A stretch of 64,000 nucleotides of DNA, taken from Paenibacillus sp. (GTDB lineage Bacteria; Bacillota; Bacilli; Paenibacillales; Paenibacillaceae). A program made the position numbers and the translations under genes. The stretch is from positions 1-64,000 of the forward strand of contig JAIRVF010000065.1 in assembly GCA_031254035.1 (NCBI GenBank), in the 5' to 3' direction. The notes below the pieces were generated by a model. The model made no database searches and was not told where the DNA came from. It saw nothing but the letters and a program-made list of their open reading frames with translations. Shown here piece after piece: positions 8,870 to 18,676 of this stretch. Each line of letters begins with the position of its first letter. Position 1 is the first letter of the stretch.

Positions 8870-10543
8870 TTATTTACTTGCTTTGTACCATTCGTTAACT
8901 TCTTTCGTAATATCATCGCCGCCAAGTTTTTTCCACTCGCCAACGAATTTGTCGAACTCGTCAACAGACACTTGGTTCATAATGATCTTGAAGTATACTT
9001 CGTCACGCTTCTTGGTCAAGAGTTCTTTACGCTCTGCCATAGTTGACGTAGGAGCGCCGTAGAATTTGTCTTGCAGATACTCTTTATTTTGCTGGATTTG
9101 AGGATTATACGATACCGCACCTTTTGGGCCCGAAATTAGGTATTCCCACCACATATTCATGTCGCTGCCGTCAACATATTTCATTGCACGCTCATAACGC
9201 GTTTTTTGGTCTTTTGTTTCCAAAATGCTAGTATCTTTCGTTTCGATTGCTTTCGGCAAGATCTCGCCGTTGTTATCGAGCTGTCTGCTTACACGAAGCG
9301 GGTTAAGCAGCCAGTAGTTAGCTCCTTTTTCTATCAGATCTTTACCGTATTCGTAAACTTTCTGTTCTTCAGTTGGATGTTGCTGCGTCACGATGTATTG
9401 GTTCAGCAATCGGATAACGCCTTCAGGATGCTTAGCATTTTTGTTAATGACATAGTAATCGTCAACACCTATGCCGATTTGATTCAGCGTTGGGTTAGCG
9501 TCTACGGAAGGAATCGGGTATACGCCCCATTCTTGAACAACTTTACCGTTTACAACTGCGCCTTTAGCCAGCTGTGCCGGTGTCCAGGAAGCGCCGAATA
9601 CAAGACCTATATTGTTGTTGTAAATAAGCTCGGACTCTTTATCAGCATCTTTAACCGTGAACTCAGGATCGATCAGACCTTTTTTGAACATATCTTGAAG
9701 CGCTTTAAGTGCATCTTTCACTTGCGGTTGGATGTCACTGTTCATCAGTCCGCCGTTTCCATCTTCCATCCAGAGATTTTCATAAGCATGGTAACCGTTA
9801 AGGAATGCGCGTAGTCCAGTTACCCCTGTATCAATACTGAATGGGTTTTTACTTACCGCTATACCGTAAGCCTTGCCTGAACCGCCTGGATCTTTCGTTT
9901 TGAAAGCTTCAGCGATCGTCAGCAGATCAGCCATTGTCTTCGGTTCTGGCAGGTTCAACTTTTTGAGCCAATCCGTACGTACGAACAAGTATTGATATTG
10001 ATAAGGATTATAAGAAGCTGGAATCCCCATTAATTTGCCGTCGAACGTAGCCGTTTTAATCTGCATGCCGCCGTCCATCATCAAAAATTTCTTTGTTTCA
10101 TCCGTCGCGTTTTTGTCATACACATCTGTGATGTCCATGATCATGTCCGCTTCTGTTAGTTCTTTCAATTGTGTTGCATTCACTTTCACGAAGTCCGGCA
10201 GATCGTTAGATGCAATCGTCATTTTCAATTTTTCTTTGAACTGAGGATCATCCGCCGCTATCCATTTGTTCGTAATCTTTACGCCGACATCTTTCTCATA
10301 GGCATCATACACGGCGTTCTTCTCAAAACTTTCCCCTTCGTCGAATTTAAGATACTGGTCGCTTTGTGAAACCGTCGAAACTTCAACGACCTGATTCTCA
10401 TCTTCTTTCTGTCCCTGCTGCTGCGCTGTCTCAGGCTTTTTCTCTGCCTCTTTTGTGCCTTCATTGTTGTTGGAGTTACCACATGCCGTCAATGCCATGC
10501 ACAGAACCAGGGCAACACTCAACAAGAATTTGCTGCTTTTCAT
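8870..10543 (-). CDS. Extracellular carbohydrate-binding lipoprotein (LplA type)
   Basis: 557 residues from ATG 10543, preceded by GGGGAGGG. The N-terminus is a lipoprotein signal (MKSSKFLLSVALVLCMALTAC) with lipobox LTAC, then a low-complexity Asn/Glu/Gln linker. Length and the ending KEVNEWYKASK fit the large LplA/YtcQ binding proteins (~550 residues) that partner LplB/LplC permeases. It is the first gene of the leftward operon and would capture an oligosaccharide outside the membrane for the two permeases. The ligand is unknown; a plant-polysaccharide fragment is a reasonable guess only from the YesMN association. Confidence 0.92.
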   Translation of the reverse strand: MKSSKFLLSVALVLCMALTACGNSNNNEGTKEAEKKPETAQQQGQKEDENQVVEVSTVSQSDQYLKFDEGESFEKNAVYDAYEKDVGVKITNKWIAADDPQFKEKLKMTIASNDLPDFVKVNATQLKELTEADMIMDITDVYDKNATDETKKFLMMDGGMQIKTATFDGKLMGIPASYNPYQYQYLFVRTDWLKKLNLPEPKTMADLLTIAEAFKTKDPGGSGKAYGIAVSKNPFSIDTGVTGLRAFLNGYHAYENLWMEDGNGGLMNSDIQPQVKDALKALQDMFKKGLIDPEFTVKDADKESELIYNNNIGLVFGASWTPAQLAKGAVVNGKVVQEWGVYPIPSVDANPTLNQIGIGVDDYYVINKNAKHPEGVIRLLNQYIVTQQHPTEEQKVYEYGKDLIEKGANYWLLNPLRVSRQLDNNGEILPKAIETKDTSILETKDQKTRYERAMKYVDGSDMNMWWEYLISGPKGAVSYNPQIQQNKEYLQDKFYGAPTSTMAERKELLTKKRDEVYFKIIMNQVSVDEFDKFVGEWKKLGGDDITKEVNEWYKASK

Positions 10544-10856
10544 ACAAACCCTCCCCAATGTTCGTTCTCAATGTGTGTGCAGTTGATTTCTCTTTGTGAT
10601 CCTTCCTATATTAAGTATAGAAAAGCGCCTATCCCCATTCTATATACTAGTCTTTACTTTCGTATACACCTCTTGATATTGAAGATTGACCATAAGCATT
10701 ATTAATTCTCGCACCCGCTGCATACAATAAACTGGAGGATTTTTCAAGGAGGACCACCCTGGCGCTAATCGCAGCAGCCATCCCGCCCCGCTATAATACA
10801 AAAGCCACCCGGCGCTAACGTGCGTTCTTCTTGTTATAGGAAGGAGCACAGAATTC
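10544..10856. other. Divergent intergenic region
   Basis: 313 bases between the leftward sugar operon and rightward spoVR. The sequence CATACAAT at 10721-10728 is a perfect match to the sigma-E -10 consensus and would lie ~130 bases upstream of spoVR, but I find no good -35 partner 14 bases before it. An AAGGAGGA at ~10748 is not followed by a start codon. No clear sigma-A promoter for the sugar operon was identified. Confidence 0.3.
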
Positions 10857-12293
10857 ATGAGTGATGAAATTAAACAGCTCGAATATGCGATCACCGAAAT
10901 CATGGAAATTGCCGACGGCTTTGGTCTCGATTATTATCCGATGCGATATGAAATCTGCCCGGCAGATATCATTTATACCTTTGGCGCTTACGGCATGCCG
11001 ACGCGGTTCTCGCACTGGAGCTTCGGAAAAACGTTCAATAAAATGAAGATGCAATACGACTTCGGGCTCAGCAAAATTTACGAGCTCGTCATCAACTCCA
11101 ATCCCTGCTATGCGTTTCTGCTCGACGGCAACTCGCTCATCCAAAATAAGCTGATCGTCGCACACGTGCTCGCCCACTGCGATTTCTTTAAAAATAACTT
11201 CCGTTTCTCCGCCTCCAACCGTAATATGGTCGAGAGCATGTCCGCTACAGCCGAACGGATCAGTCATTATGAAAGGGAATACGGCACGGAAGTCGTTGAA
11301 AATTTCATTGACGCAGTCCTCGGCATTCAGGAGCATGTCGATCCGCAGATGATCAAGCCGCAGCAGCATTTTGACAAGCAGAGCTATATGGCGTTCAAAA
11401 TGAAGGAGCAAAAGGAGTCCGGCAAACAAGAACCGCCTTCAAGCGCATACGATGATCTATGGAGCCTGGATAAACTCAAAACCCAAGACAAGAAAGAGGC
11501 TGCCCCACGCCGTTTCCCACCCGAGCCGGAAAAGGATATCATGTGGTTCATTCAGGAATTTTCCGAAGTGCTGGAGGATTGGCAACGAGATATCATGAGC
11601 ATGCTGCGTGAGGAGATGTTGTATTTCTGGCCGCAGATGGAAACGAAAATTATGAACGAAGGATGGGCTTCATATTGGCATCAACGCATCATCCGGGAGC
11701 TGGACCTGACCAGCGAAGAAACCATTGAATTTGCCAAGCTGAATGCCTCTGTCGTGCAGCCGTCGCAAAACAGCTTGAATCCGTATTACCTGGGGCTTAA
11801 GATTTTTGAGGATATTGAGCGGCGGTGGGATCATCCGACCAAAGAAGAGCAGGAGCTAGTCGGAAGAAAACCCGGCCAAGGTCGGGAGAAAATATTCGAA
11901 GTTCGCGAATTCGACTCCGATATTTCTTTTATCCGCAACTATTTAACGAAAGAGCTTACCGAGGATTTGGATTTGTACGTATTTGAGAAAAAAGGCCCAG
12001 AATGGAAAATTACCGAAAAAGCTTGGGAACGTGTCCGAGATCAGCTCGTCGTCTCCCGGGTCAACGGCGGCAATCCGTATCTGGTCGTATCCGACGGGGA
12101 TTACTTGCGTAGCGGCGAACTCGTCATCCGGCATGAATACGAAGGCACCGAACTTGATTTGAAATACATGGAGCGTACCATGCCCTACGTTTACAAGCTT
12201 TGGGGCCGCACCGCCCATCTAGAAACCATTATCGAAGATAAAAAAGTGATGTTCACCTATGACGGCAAAAAGCTGCATCGCAAGTTTGTATAA
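10857..12293 (+). CDS. spoVR: SpoVR family stage V sporulation protein
   Basis: 478 residues, the normal length for SpoVR (E. coli YcgB). Start ATG 10857 has AAGGAG upstream. Family hallmarks include the N-terminal [16 protein letters not shown], the H-A-H-x-D-F-x-K-N segment [13 protein letters not shown] and the histidine-rich [10 protein letters not shown]. In Bacillus it is needed for spore cortex formation and is transcribed in the mother cell; biochemical activity is unknown. Its usual partners are PrkA and a DUF444 protein (YhbH); prkA lies 5 kb away on the other strand and no DUF444 gene is in the window. Confidence 0.93.
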   Translation: MSDEIKQLEYAITEIMEIADGFGLDYYPMRYEICPADIIYTFGAYGMPTRFSHWSFGKTFNKMKMQYDFGLSKIYELVINSNPCYAFLLDGNSLIQNKLIVAHVLAHCDFFKNNFRFSASNRNMVESMSATAERISHYEREYGTEVVENFIDAVLGIQEHVDPQMIKPQQHFDKQSYMAFKMKEQKESGKQEPPSSAYDDLWSLDKLKTQDKKEAAPRRFPPEPEKDIMWFIQEFSEVLEDWQRDIMSMLREEMLYFWPQMETKIMNEGWASYWHQRIIRELDLTSEETIEFAKLNASVVQPSQNSLNPYYLGLKIFEDIERRWDHPTKEEQELVGRKPGQGREKIFEVREFDSDISFIRNYLTKELTEDLDLYVFEKKGPEWKITEKAWERVRDQLVVSRVNGGNPYLVVSDGDYLRSGELVIRHEYEGTELDLKYMERTMPYVYKLWGRTAHLETIIEDKKVMFTYDGKKLHRKFV

Positions 12294-12310
12294 TATTAGA
12301 CAAAATACAA

Positions 12311-12352
12311 TCGGCCTTTTTACGGTACTTCTACCGGAAAAGGGCCTTTTTT
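12311..12352 (+). terminator. Rho-independent terminator of spoVR
   Basis: GGCCTTTTTACGGTA pairs imperfectly with TACCGGAAAAGGGCC across a CTTC loop and is followed by T6. It starts 18 bases after the spoVR stop. Confidence 0.75.
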
Positions 12353-12456
12353 AGTCACAGTACTGGTTAGTTCTTGATATTATGCGAGGTGGTCGCTGTG
12401 GTACCGAATCGTTTGCCCAATTCTCTTAGCGGTTATGCGAAATTGAACACTCTTCC

Positions 12457-13149
12457 TCATTTATCCATCGCTTTATACCCGATACCGTAAACGGTTTGGA
12501 GAAGATACTGGGCATCTCCGAGCTTTTTGCGCAGGCGCTGGATATGGATATCTACGGTACGTGTTCCACCGGAGTACTCCATTCCCCACACCAGATCCAG
12601 CAGATCCTCGCGGGTATACACGCGGCCTGCGTGTGAAACAAGCAGCGCAAGTAGGTCGAATTCCTTCGGCGTCAGATCCATGGATCCATCATAAATTTCT
12701 GCGGTACGGCGGACTGTATCGATTTTAAGCCCCTCAAGAGAGTAAACTTCCGAATTCTCAGGCGATGCCGGATCCCCACCTTTATCCAATCGGCGTACGA
12801 TGGATTTGGCGCGGGCAATCAGTTCACGAATATCAAACGGCTTGCTCATGAAATCATCCGCCCCAAGCTCTAGTCCCAGCACTTTATCCACAATATCGTT
12901 TTTTACTGTTAAAAGAAGTATGCCCAGGCCTTTTACGTTTTCCAGCCGGCGGCAGACTTCATAACCGTTCAGCTTGGGCATCATGACATCCAAGACAAGC
13001 AGATCCGGACGGAAGGAGGTGACCCTCTGCAGCGCTTCTTCTCCATCCGTTGCAGCATCAACCTCAAACCCCTCCCGTTTCAAGGCATACATAATGGCAC
13101 TGCGGATGCTTTCTTCGTCATCTGCAACCAGCACTCTTTTCTGTTCCAT
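12457..13149 (-). CDS. OmpR/PhoB-family response regulator (orphan)
   Basis: 230 residues from ATG 13149 (AAAGGAG upstream; the 12-codon extension lacks a site). The receiver domain has DDEES near the start, phospho-acceptor D54 in LVLDVMMP and SKPF with the conserved Lys. The C-terminal winged helix includes LTPKEFDLLALL and VDIHIQRLRKKLGD. There is no histidine kinase gene next to it; the neighbours are spoVR (convergent) and a LacI-family gene upstream on the same strand. Target genes and signal are unknown. Confidence 0.88.
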   Translation of the reverse strand: MEQKRVLVADDEESIRSAIMYALKREGFEVDAATDGEEALQRVTSFRPDLLVLDVMMPKLNGYEVCRRLENVKGLGILLLTVKNDIVDKVLGLELGADDFMSKPFDIRELIARAKSIVRRLDKGGDPASPENSEVYSLEGLKIDTVRRTAEIYDGSMDLTPKEFDLLALLVSHAGRVYTREDLLDLVWGMEYSGGTRTVDIHIQRLRKKLGDAQYLLQTVYGIGYKAMDK

Positions 13150-13279
13150 GGCCACTCCTTTATTCATTCGATGTTTTGTTTTCATTCATTATAAAGAAAA
13201 TTGGCATGAGATAAAAACTGCAGCAAAAAGAGCATGCCTTTACGACATACTCTTCAATTTTTCACTTAATGACCTCTTT

Positions 13280-14302
13280 TCAATTAACGACCTCCGTACT
13301 TGCAAGCCTCCCCGTCGATTCGCGGATCACTAGGCTAGATGACGCCGTAACGACCGGCGGCGGATAATCCGGATTTTTTATCATGGTAATCAGCTCTTCA
13401 ATCACTTTGACGCCGATCGCATGGATATTCTGATTAATGGTCGTCAGTCCAGGTTTAAATAGTTCCGCTTCAAAAATATTGTCAAACCCTATCACGGAAA
13501 TATCACCGGGTACGGATAACCCCTGAGCTTCGATGGCATGAATCGCCCCGAAGGCCGCCATATCAGAGGTACAGACAACGGCTGTAGGCGGCTGAACCAG
13601 CTGCAGCAGCTTCTTCATCCCCAGGAGACCGCTTTCAAAGGAATAATCCCCGTTCAGAACATAATCCGTGCGGTAAGGAATAGAGGCAGCTTGCAACCCC
13701 TCACGATATCCCACCAAACGGCTTTCGTTCACAATCTGACCAGGTACCCCCGCCAGATAGGCAATCCGGTGATGCCCCAGTTCATGAAGATGCTGAACCG
13801 CCATATGTACTCCATTCTGGTTATCTGTCGTAATATTGCCTGCCCGCTGCCCCGTTACATCGGTATCCACAAACATTGTCGGTATCTCGGATTGAACCAA
13901 CCCCTGGATGCTGCGATGCTCCTTTTCCACACCAAACACCACCACACCGTCCAAATTACGGCTTTGGCAGTGATCAACAAAGGAGTAATCCGGATCATTC
14001 AGCCTGGCCGACAGACGCATGAGGTCATAACCGCTGTTTTCCAGCGCCGTTTTGACCCCTTCCAGCAGCATCGACACATATGGATTCGTAAATGGTATAT
14101 TAATCAGAACCCCGACGGTCCACGATCTCCCAGTCACGAGTCCTCTCGCGATGACATTGGGCCTGTAACGAAGCAGCGCGATCGCTTGCTTAACTTTACT
14201 TCTCGTTTTTTCGCTAACATCTGGATAATGGTTAATCACCTTGGATACTGTTGCTACTGAAACTCCTGCTTCCCTTGCCACATCATGAATTGAAGCCAAC
14301 AT
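13280..14302 (-). CDS. LacI family transcriptional regulator
   Basis: 340 residues. The N-terminal helix-turn-helix reads IHDVAREAGVSVATVSKVIN and is followed by a hinge with YRPNVIARGL, then a periplasmic-binding-protein-like sensor domain. Start ATG 14302 is preceded by GAGGTGA with short spacing. Regulators of this type bind palindromic operators and are released or engaged by a sugar or nucleoside. No transport or catabolic genes flank it directly, so the effector is unclear; the sugar operon 3 kb away is a possible but unproven target. Confidence 0.9.
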   Translation of the reverse strand: MLASIHDVAREAGVSVATVSKVINHYPDVSEKTRSKVKQAIALLRYRPNVIARGLVTGRSWTVGVLINIPFTNPYVSMLLEGVKTALENSGYDLMRLSARLNDPDYSFVDHCQSRNLDGVVVFGVEKEHRSIQGLVQSEIPTMFVDTDVTGQRAGNITTDNQNGVHMAVQHLHELGHHRIAYLAGVPGQIVNESRLVGYREGLQAASIPYRTDYVLNGDYSFESGLLGMKKLLQLVQPPTAVVCTSDMAAFGAIHAIEAQGLSVPGDISVIGFDNIFEAELFKPGLTTINQNIHAIGVKVIEELITMIKNPDYPPPVVTASSSLVIRESTGRLASTEVVN

Positions 14303-14457
14303 CAATCACCTCGGAATACGGATTGCCAAAATTCGTTTATTATAACCGTTCTACCTCGCATATTCATGATGACTACTCTATTATACTGAAAAGGATAAAT
14401 CAGATATATAGATATTTTGCATGATATTGGCAAATTAGGCAACCCCTTCAAAAGAGT

Positions 14458-15465
14458 TTAGCTTCTCTTTTGAATTTCCGCTAGATCATCTGTCAGCTTT
14501 TCGATCATATTGACAAATGAAGCAAGCTCCTGCGAGCTGCTGGCCTGCTCTCTGGCATGCACGGTTGTTTTTTCCGTTTCCGCTTGAACCCTGTCCAAAC
14601 GCTGCATAATGCCCGACACATTGTCCTGTATTTGTTCCAAGGCTTCACGCGAATGTGCGGCCAGCTTACGCACTTCTCCTGCAACAACCGCAAATCCCCG
14701 GCCCATCTCCCCCGCATGAGCAGCCTCAATAGCCGCATTTAGGCCAAGCAAATGTGTTTGATCGGCAATCGATTTGATGAGCACACCCATATTTCCAATT
14801 TGCTTTACTTCCTCATGAAGCTCGTCCATCAGCACATGAGCCGTTTCTTGGGAATCTGCCGTTACTTGTGCAGAGACGGCAATTTGTCCGGCGCTTTCGT
14901 TCAGCTCGGTCATCATACCCGTCAACTGCTGAACGACATCTGTAACCGCTTGCAGAACATGTTCCTTTTCATCCGCAAGATCCTTCAATTTCTCTCTCTC
15001 CTTCAACTCATAGGCCTCAAGCACAAGCTGGGAGTCCAAGTTAAACATTTTGCTAAGCGAATGGATCGCAGGAATCCACTCATCCGGCGCGGCCTGACGC
15101 AGCAAATCAGTCGCGATGTCCAAATATGTCATATAGCTGCCCAAATAATACTCAATTTTCAAACCGACGCGGGAATGCACAAGCCCAATCGCGATCCTTT
15201 TCTCCAGATATGCTTCGTCGATCTTGCCGTCAGCCAGCGACATCCAGTATTCCCTTTGCGTATTTTTCAATCTCTCGATCGTAGTAGTTCTACCGATAAG
15301 ATCCATGAGCTCAGTCTCCGTGGCAATATGTTGGTAAAAGCGGGTGACGACCTCCTCCACCACTTTTTCGAATACAGGGCGGAATTTCAGTAGAATTTCC
15401 ATATCTTTTTCGGACAATTTGATATAATCAATCTGTTTTTTTCGCTTTTGCGATACATTAATCAT
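14458..15465 (-). CDS. HemAT-like globin-coupled chemotaxis transducer
   Basis: 335 residues, no membrane segment. Residues ~12-160 form a globin-sensor domain: the segment [14 protein letters not shown] and then [20 protein letters not shown] place the expected haem-binding histidine at H97. Residues ~185-335 are a short methyl-accepting signalling domain whose conserved tip is [20 protein letters not shown] (241-260). In B. subtilis HemAT senses oxygen and directs aerotaxis through CheA/CheW. The signalling domain is shorter than in classical receptors. Start ATG 15465 has AAGGAG upstream. No other chemotaxis gene is nearby. Confidence 0.88.
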   Translation of the reverse strand: MINVSQKRKKQIDYIKLSEKDMEILLKFRPVFEKVVEEVVTRFYQHIATETELMDLIGRTTTIERLKNTQREYWMSLADGKIDEAYLEKRIAIGLVHSRVGLKIEYYLGSYMTYLDIATDLLRQAAPDEWIPAIHSLSKMFNLDSQLVLEAYELKEREKLKDLADEKEHVLQAVTDVVQQLTGMMTELNESAGQIAVSAQVTADSQETAHVLMDELHEEVKQIGNMGVLIKSIADQTHLLGLNAAIEAAHAGEMGRGFAVVAGEVRKLAAHSREALEQIQDNVSGIMQRLDRVQAETEKTTVHAREQASSSQELASFVNMIEKLTDDLAEIQKRS

Positions 15466-15715
15466 GGCAGATCTCCTTCTATAGCCCTAAATATTTCCAA
15501 CCAATATACCAACTTTGTATATTATAGACTATATTGAAAGCGAATCCACCTATATTTTTCAAAAAAATTACACATATTTTTTCGAATACCAAAAAGAGGC
15601 GTCTGATTGGGAATGCATGGTCTGCCTCGGCCACCATCAGAATAGGTTGATAGCAAAGTCGGTTGACAGCGATCGTAGGGATGATTTGTACTTGTAGCGC
15701 CTCGCGAACGGACAA

Positions 15716-15760
15716 GAGGGTGTCCCCTAAGATTCTTTTGAACCTTAGGGGGGCACCCTC
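15716..15760. terminator. Strong hairpin after prkA
   Basis: GAGGGTGTCCCCTAAG pairs with CTTAGGGGGGCACCCTC across an 11-base loop, 14 bases beyond the prkA stop at 15774. No long T-run follows on either strand, so termination may be weak or the hairpin may protect the mRNA 3' end. Confidence 0.6.
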
Positions 15761-15773
15761 AGCAGGAACGTCA

Positions 15774-17669
15774 TTATCGATTTAACAAGCTACCCACATA
15801 TCGCAGCAATTCGTTAGCGCAGACCGGGCAGTACCCGTGATCATCCATCAAGCGTTTGCTGACTTCATTAATTCGTTTAAGCTGGTTCGCATCCGGCGTT
15901 TTGGTAGACGTGGTAATTTTTACAATATCCTTTAAATCCGCAAACAATTTCTTTTCGATGGCTTCACGCAGACGGTCATGATTATGATATTCGAATTTTT
16001 TTCCTTTGCGCGAATATGAAGAAATGCGGATCATTATTTCTTCCCTGAACGCTTTTTTGGCATTTTCCGAAATGCCGATCTGCTCTTCGATGGAACGCAT
16101 CAGCCGCTCATCCGGATTCATTTCCTCATCGGTCAGCGGATCACGAATTTTGGCCATATTGCAGAAAGCTTCGATATTATCTAAATAGTTCTCAAACAAC
16201 GTCTTGGCAGACTCGTCGAAGGAATAAACGAAAGCTTTCTGCACTTCCTTTTTGGCCAGCTCATCATATTCCTTGCGCGCAGCAGCGATGAAATTCAGGA
16301 AACGCTCCCGCTCCTCTTTGGTGATCGAGGCGTGCTGATCCAATCCGTCCTTGATGGCCCTAAGAATGTCCAATGCGTTAATGCATTGAAGGTCCTGCTT
16401 GATCAAAGCACTGGAAATTCGGTTAATGACATAACGTGGATCAACACCGGACATACCCTCTTCCAGATATTCAGTCTGCATCTCCTTCAGATCAGTTTCC
16501 TTAAAGCCCTCAACTTCTTCTCCATCGTACATCCGCATTTTTTTGACGAGATCCATACCATGCTTTTTCGTTTCCTTCAGCCGGGTAAGTATGGAAAAAA
16601 TCGCCGCGGCCCGCAGCGCATGCGGTGCAATATGCACATGCTGCATATCGCTTTGCAGAATCAGTTTATTATAAATCTTTTCCTCTTCGGATACCTTCAG
16701 GTTGTACGGGATAGGCATAACAATCATCCGCGATTGCAGCGCTTCGTTTTTCTTATTGGAAACAAACGCTTTGTATTCTGCCTCGTTCGTGTGGGCAACG
16801 ATGAGTTCATCCGCCGAAATAAGAGCGAAACGCCCTGCCTTGAAGTTGCCTTCCTGGGTCAGTGATAGCAAGTTCCATAGAAACTTTTCGTCGCATTTGA
16901 GCATTTCCTGAAATTCCATCAAACCTCGGTTGGCTTTGTTCAGTTCCCCGTCGAAACGGTATGCTCGCGGATCGGATTCCGAGCCGTATTCGGTGATGGT
17001 CGAGAAGTCGATGCTGCCTGTGAGATCTGCAATATCCTGGGATTTCGGGTCCGACGGACTGAACGTTCCGACCCCTACCCTTGCATCCTCGGAAATGATT
17101 ACGCGGGTTACAGGCACCTTCTCGATATCCCCTCCATAGTCCAGTTTCAGGCGCATTTGGCAGGACGGGCACAAATTCCCTTCAATTCGTACACCCAGCT
17201 CTTCTTCCACTTCGGCCCTAAGCTCCGGTGGGATCAAATGCAGCGGTTCCTCATGCATCGGGCAGCCGTCAATCGCATAGAGCGCTCCTTGTTCCGTACG
17301 TGAATATCTCTCGAGGCCCCGCTTCAGGAGAGTCACCAGCGTAGATTTACCGCCGCTCACCGGCCCCATCAGCAGCAAAATCCGTTTTCGAACATCAAGT
17401 CTCCGCGCCGAAGAGTGGAAATACTCTTCTACCAGCTTCTCAATGGAGCGGTCCAGACCGAAGATCTCCTGCTCAAAAAATTTATAACGTTTATGACCGC
17501 CCACCTCCTCCACGCCGTACGACTTGATCATGTCATACACGCGCGAATGAGCTGTAATCGCTGCCGAAGAGTTCTGACGGAGCAGTTCGATGTAATCTTT
17601 AAAGGTGCCGTTCCACGCAAGTTGATCACTTTCTGCCCGATAGGCCGCTACGCGTTCGAAAATATCCAT
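15774..17669 (-). CDS. prkA: PrkA family serine protein kinase / AAA+ protein
   Basis: 631 residues, full family length (E. coli YeaG 644). Start ATG 17669 is set by AGGAGG; the 16-codon upstream extension is ignored. A Walker A motif GPVSGGKS lies at 102-109 in an N-terminal AAA+ module. A CPMHEEP...CPSC segment, characteristic of the family, suggests metal binding, and the C-terminal ~250 residues form the PrkA-specific kinase-like domain. In Bacillus it is made in the mother cell during sporulation; kinase and, more recently, protease activity have been proposed. It usually travels with DUF444 and SpoVR genes; here only spoVR is near. Confidence 0.93.
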   Translation of the reverse strand: MDIFERVAAYRAESDQLAWNGTFKDYIELLRQNSSAAITAHSRVYDMIKSYGVEEVGGHKRYKFFEQEIFGLDRSIEKLVEEYFHSSARRLDVRKRILLLMGPVSGGKSTLVTLLKRGLERYSRTEQGALYAIDGCPMHEEPLHLIPPELRAEVEEELGVRIEGNLCPSCQMRLKLDYGGDIEKVPVTRVIISEDARVGVGTFSPSDPKSQDIADLTGSIDFSTITEYGSESDPRAYRFDGELNKANRGLMEFQEMLKCDEKFLWNLLSLTQEGNFKAGRFALISADELIVAHTNEAEYKAFVSNKKNEALQSRMIVMPIPYNLKVSEEEKIYNKLILQSDMQHVHIAPHALRAAAIFSILTRLKETKKHGMDLVKKMRMYDGEEVEGFKETDLKEMQTEYLEEGMSGVDPRYVINRISSALIKQDLQCINALDILRAIKDGLDQHASITKEERERFLNFIAAARKEYDELAKKEVQKAFVYSFDESAKTLFENYLDNIEAFCNMAKIRDPLTDEEMNPDERLMRSIEEQIGISENAKKAFREEIMIRISSYSRKGKKFEYHNHDRLREAIEKKLFADLKDIVKITTSTKTPDANQLKRINEVSKRLMDDHGYCPVCANELLRYVGSLLNR

Positions 17670-17920
17670 GCTAGTACCTCCTATGACTACGTTATGAGTT
17701 GTCAAAAATTCCATCAAAGCGTCAAGGGTCAGCTTTCATCCCATTTAGATCCTCATTTTTCACATAATCCTAATCAGAAAGTGTACTACATAACTATGCT
17801 GAACATGGGGATTAGTTTACCTATTTTTTCGGGAAAGGAGGATTGCCTTTTATCAAATGTTATAATATAGGAAACTACAGAAGATGCGGTCTAAACATCT
17901 TCAAACAAAGGAGAATGATC

Positions 17921-18676
17921 ATGACCGTACGGCATGAAACCGAGCTGTATGAGCCGCTTAAGGCTTTTTTTAAGCAGCACGGGTACGAAATCAAGGGAGA
18001 GGTGCGGCATTGCGATCTGGTCGGGGTTCATCCGGAAGAGAGCGAGCCATTAATTGTAGAAATGAAAAAAACGTTCAATCTCGCACTGCTGTTGCAGGGG
18101 ATGGAACGTCTTCAGATCAGCTCGCAGGTCTATCTGGCGGTTGAACGCAGTCGAACCAAACGTGGTGCCGTTAATCAACGGTGGGGTGAGATCACGAGGT
18201 TGTGCCGCAAGCTTGGATTTGGACTGATTACGGTTACCTTTTTTAAAACTAAACCACCTTTTGTCGAGGTGTTATGCAGACCCGGCATACAGGATATGCC
18301 GAAAACCAAAACAAAAACAAAAAGACGCACAGAACGCCTATTGTATGAATTCCACGAACGCAGCGGCGACTACAACATTGGCGGCAGCAGCCGTGCCAAG
18401 CTTGTGACGGCTTACCGTGAAAAAGCGCTGCGCGTGGCGCAAGCTCTTGCGGACGCCCCGCTGGAAGGTGCCTCGCCCGCTTCGCTTAAGAACCTTACCG
18501 GCATCGGCAATGCGGCCGCCATCCTGCAACACAACTACTACGGATGGTTCGAGCGGATCAGCCGCGGCCGATATGTGCTTACCTCCGCCGGAATCGAAAG
18601 CCTAGGGCAGTATGCCGGCGTGCTGGAAGCCGCCTCCTCATCCACCTCCGGAGGACATTTCGCGGAAGGGGATTAG
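17921..18676 (+). CDS. DUF2161 putative PD-(D/E)XK phosphodiesterase
   Basis: 251 residues from ATG 17921 (AAAGGAG six bases upstream; the open frame extends 26 codons further without a site). The core GEVRHCDLVGVH ... LIVEMKKTFNLALLLQ matches the DUF2161 family, with D and E-x-K placed as in PD-(D/E)XK nucleases. The basic linker KTKTKTKRRTE and a C-terminal winged-helix-like region (LKNLTGIGNAAAILQHNYYG) may bind DNA or RNA. The function is not known experimentally. Its stop codon overlaps that of the convergent aminotransferase gene by three bases. Confidence 0.8.
   Translation: MTVRHETELYEPLKAFFKQHGYEIKGEVRHCDLVGVHPEESEPLIVEMKKTFNLALLLQGMERLQISSQVYLAVERSRTKRGAVNQRWGEITRLCRKLGFGLITVTFFKTKPPFVEVLCRPGIQDMPKTKTKTKRRTERLLYEFHERSGDYNIGGSSRAKLVTAYREKALRVAQALADAPLEGASPASLKNLTGIGNAAAILQHNYYGWFERISRGRYVLTSAGIESLGQYAGVLEAASSSTSGGHFAEGD

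Noticed and set aside
10721..10728. Sigma-E promoter for spoVR
   Set aside because: The -10 CATACAAT is perfect but no -35 at the proper 14-base distance could be identified, so it is mentioned only as a weak possibility.
15515..15697. 60-codon open frame between prkA and the HemAT-like gene
   Set aside because: No ribosome-binding site and no recognisable features; the region is probably promoter DNA.
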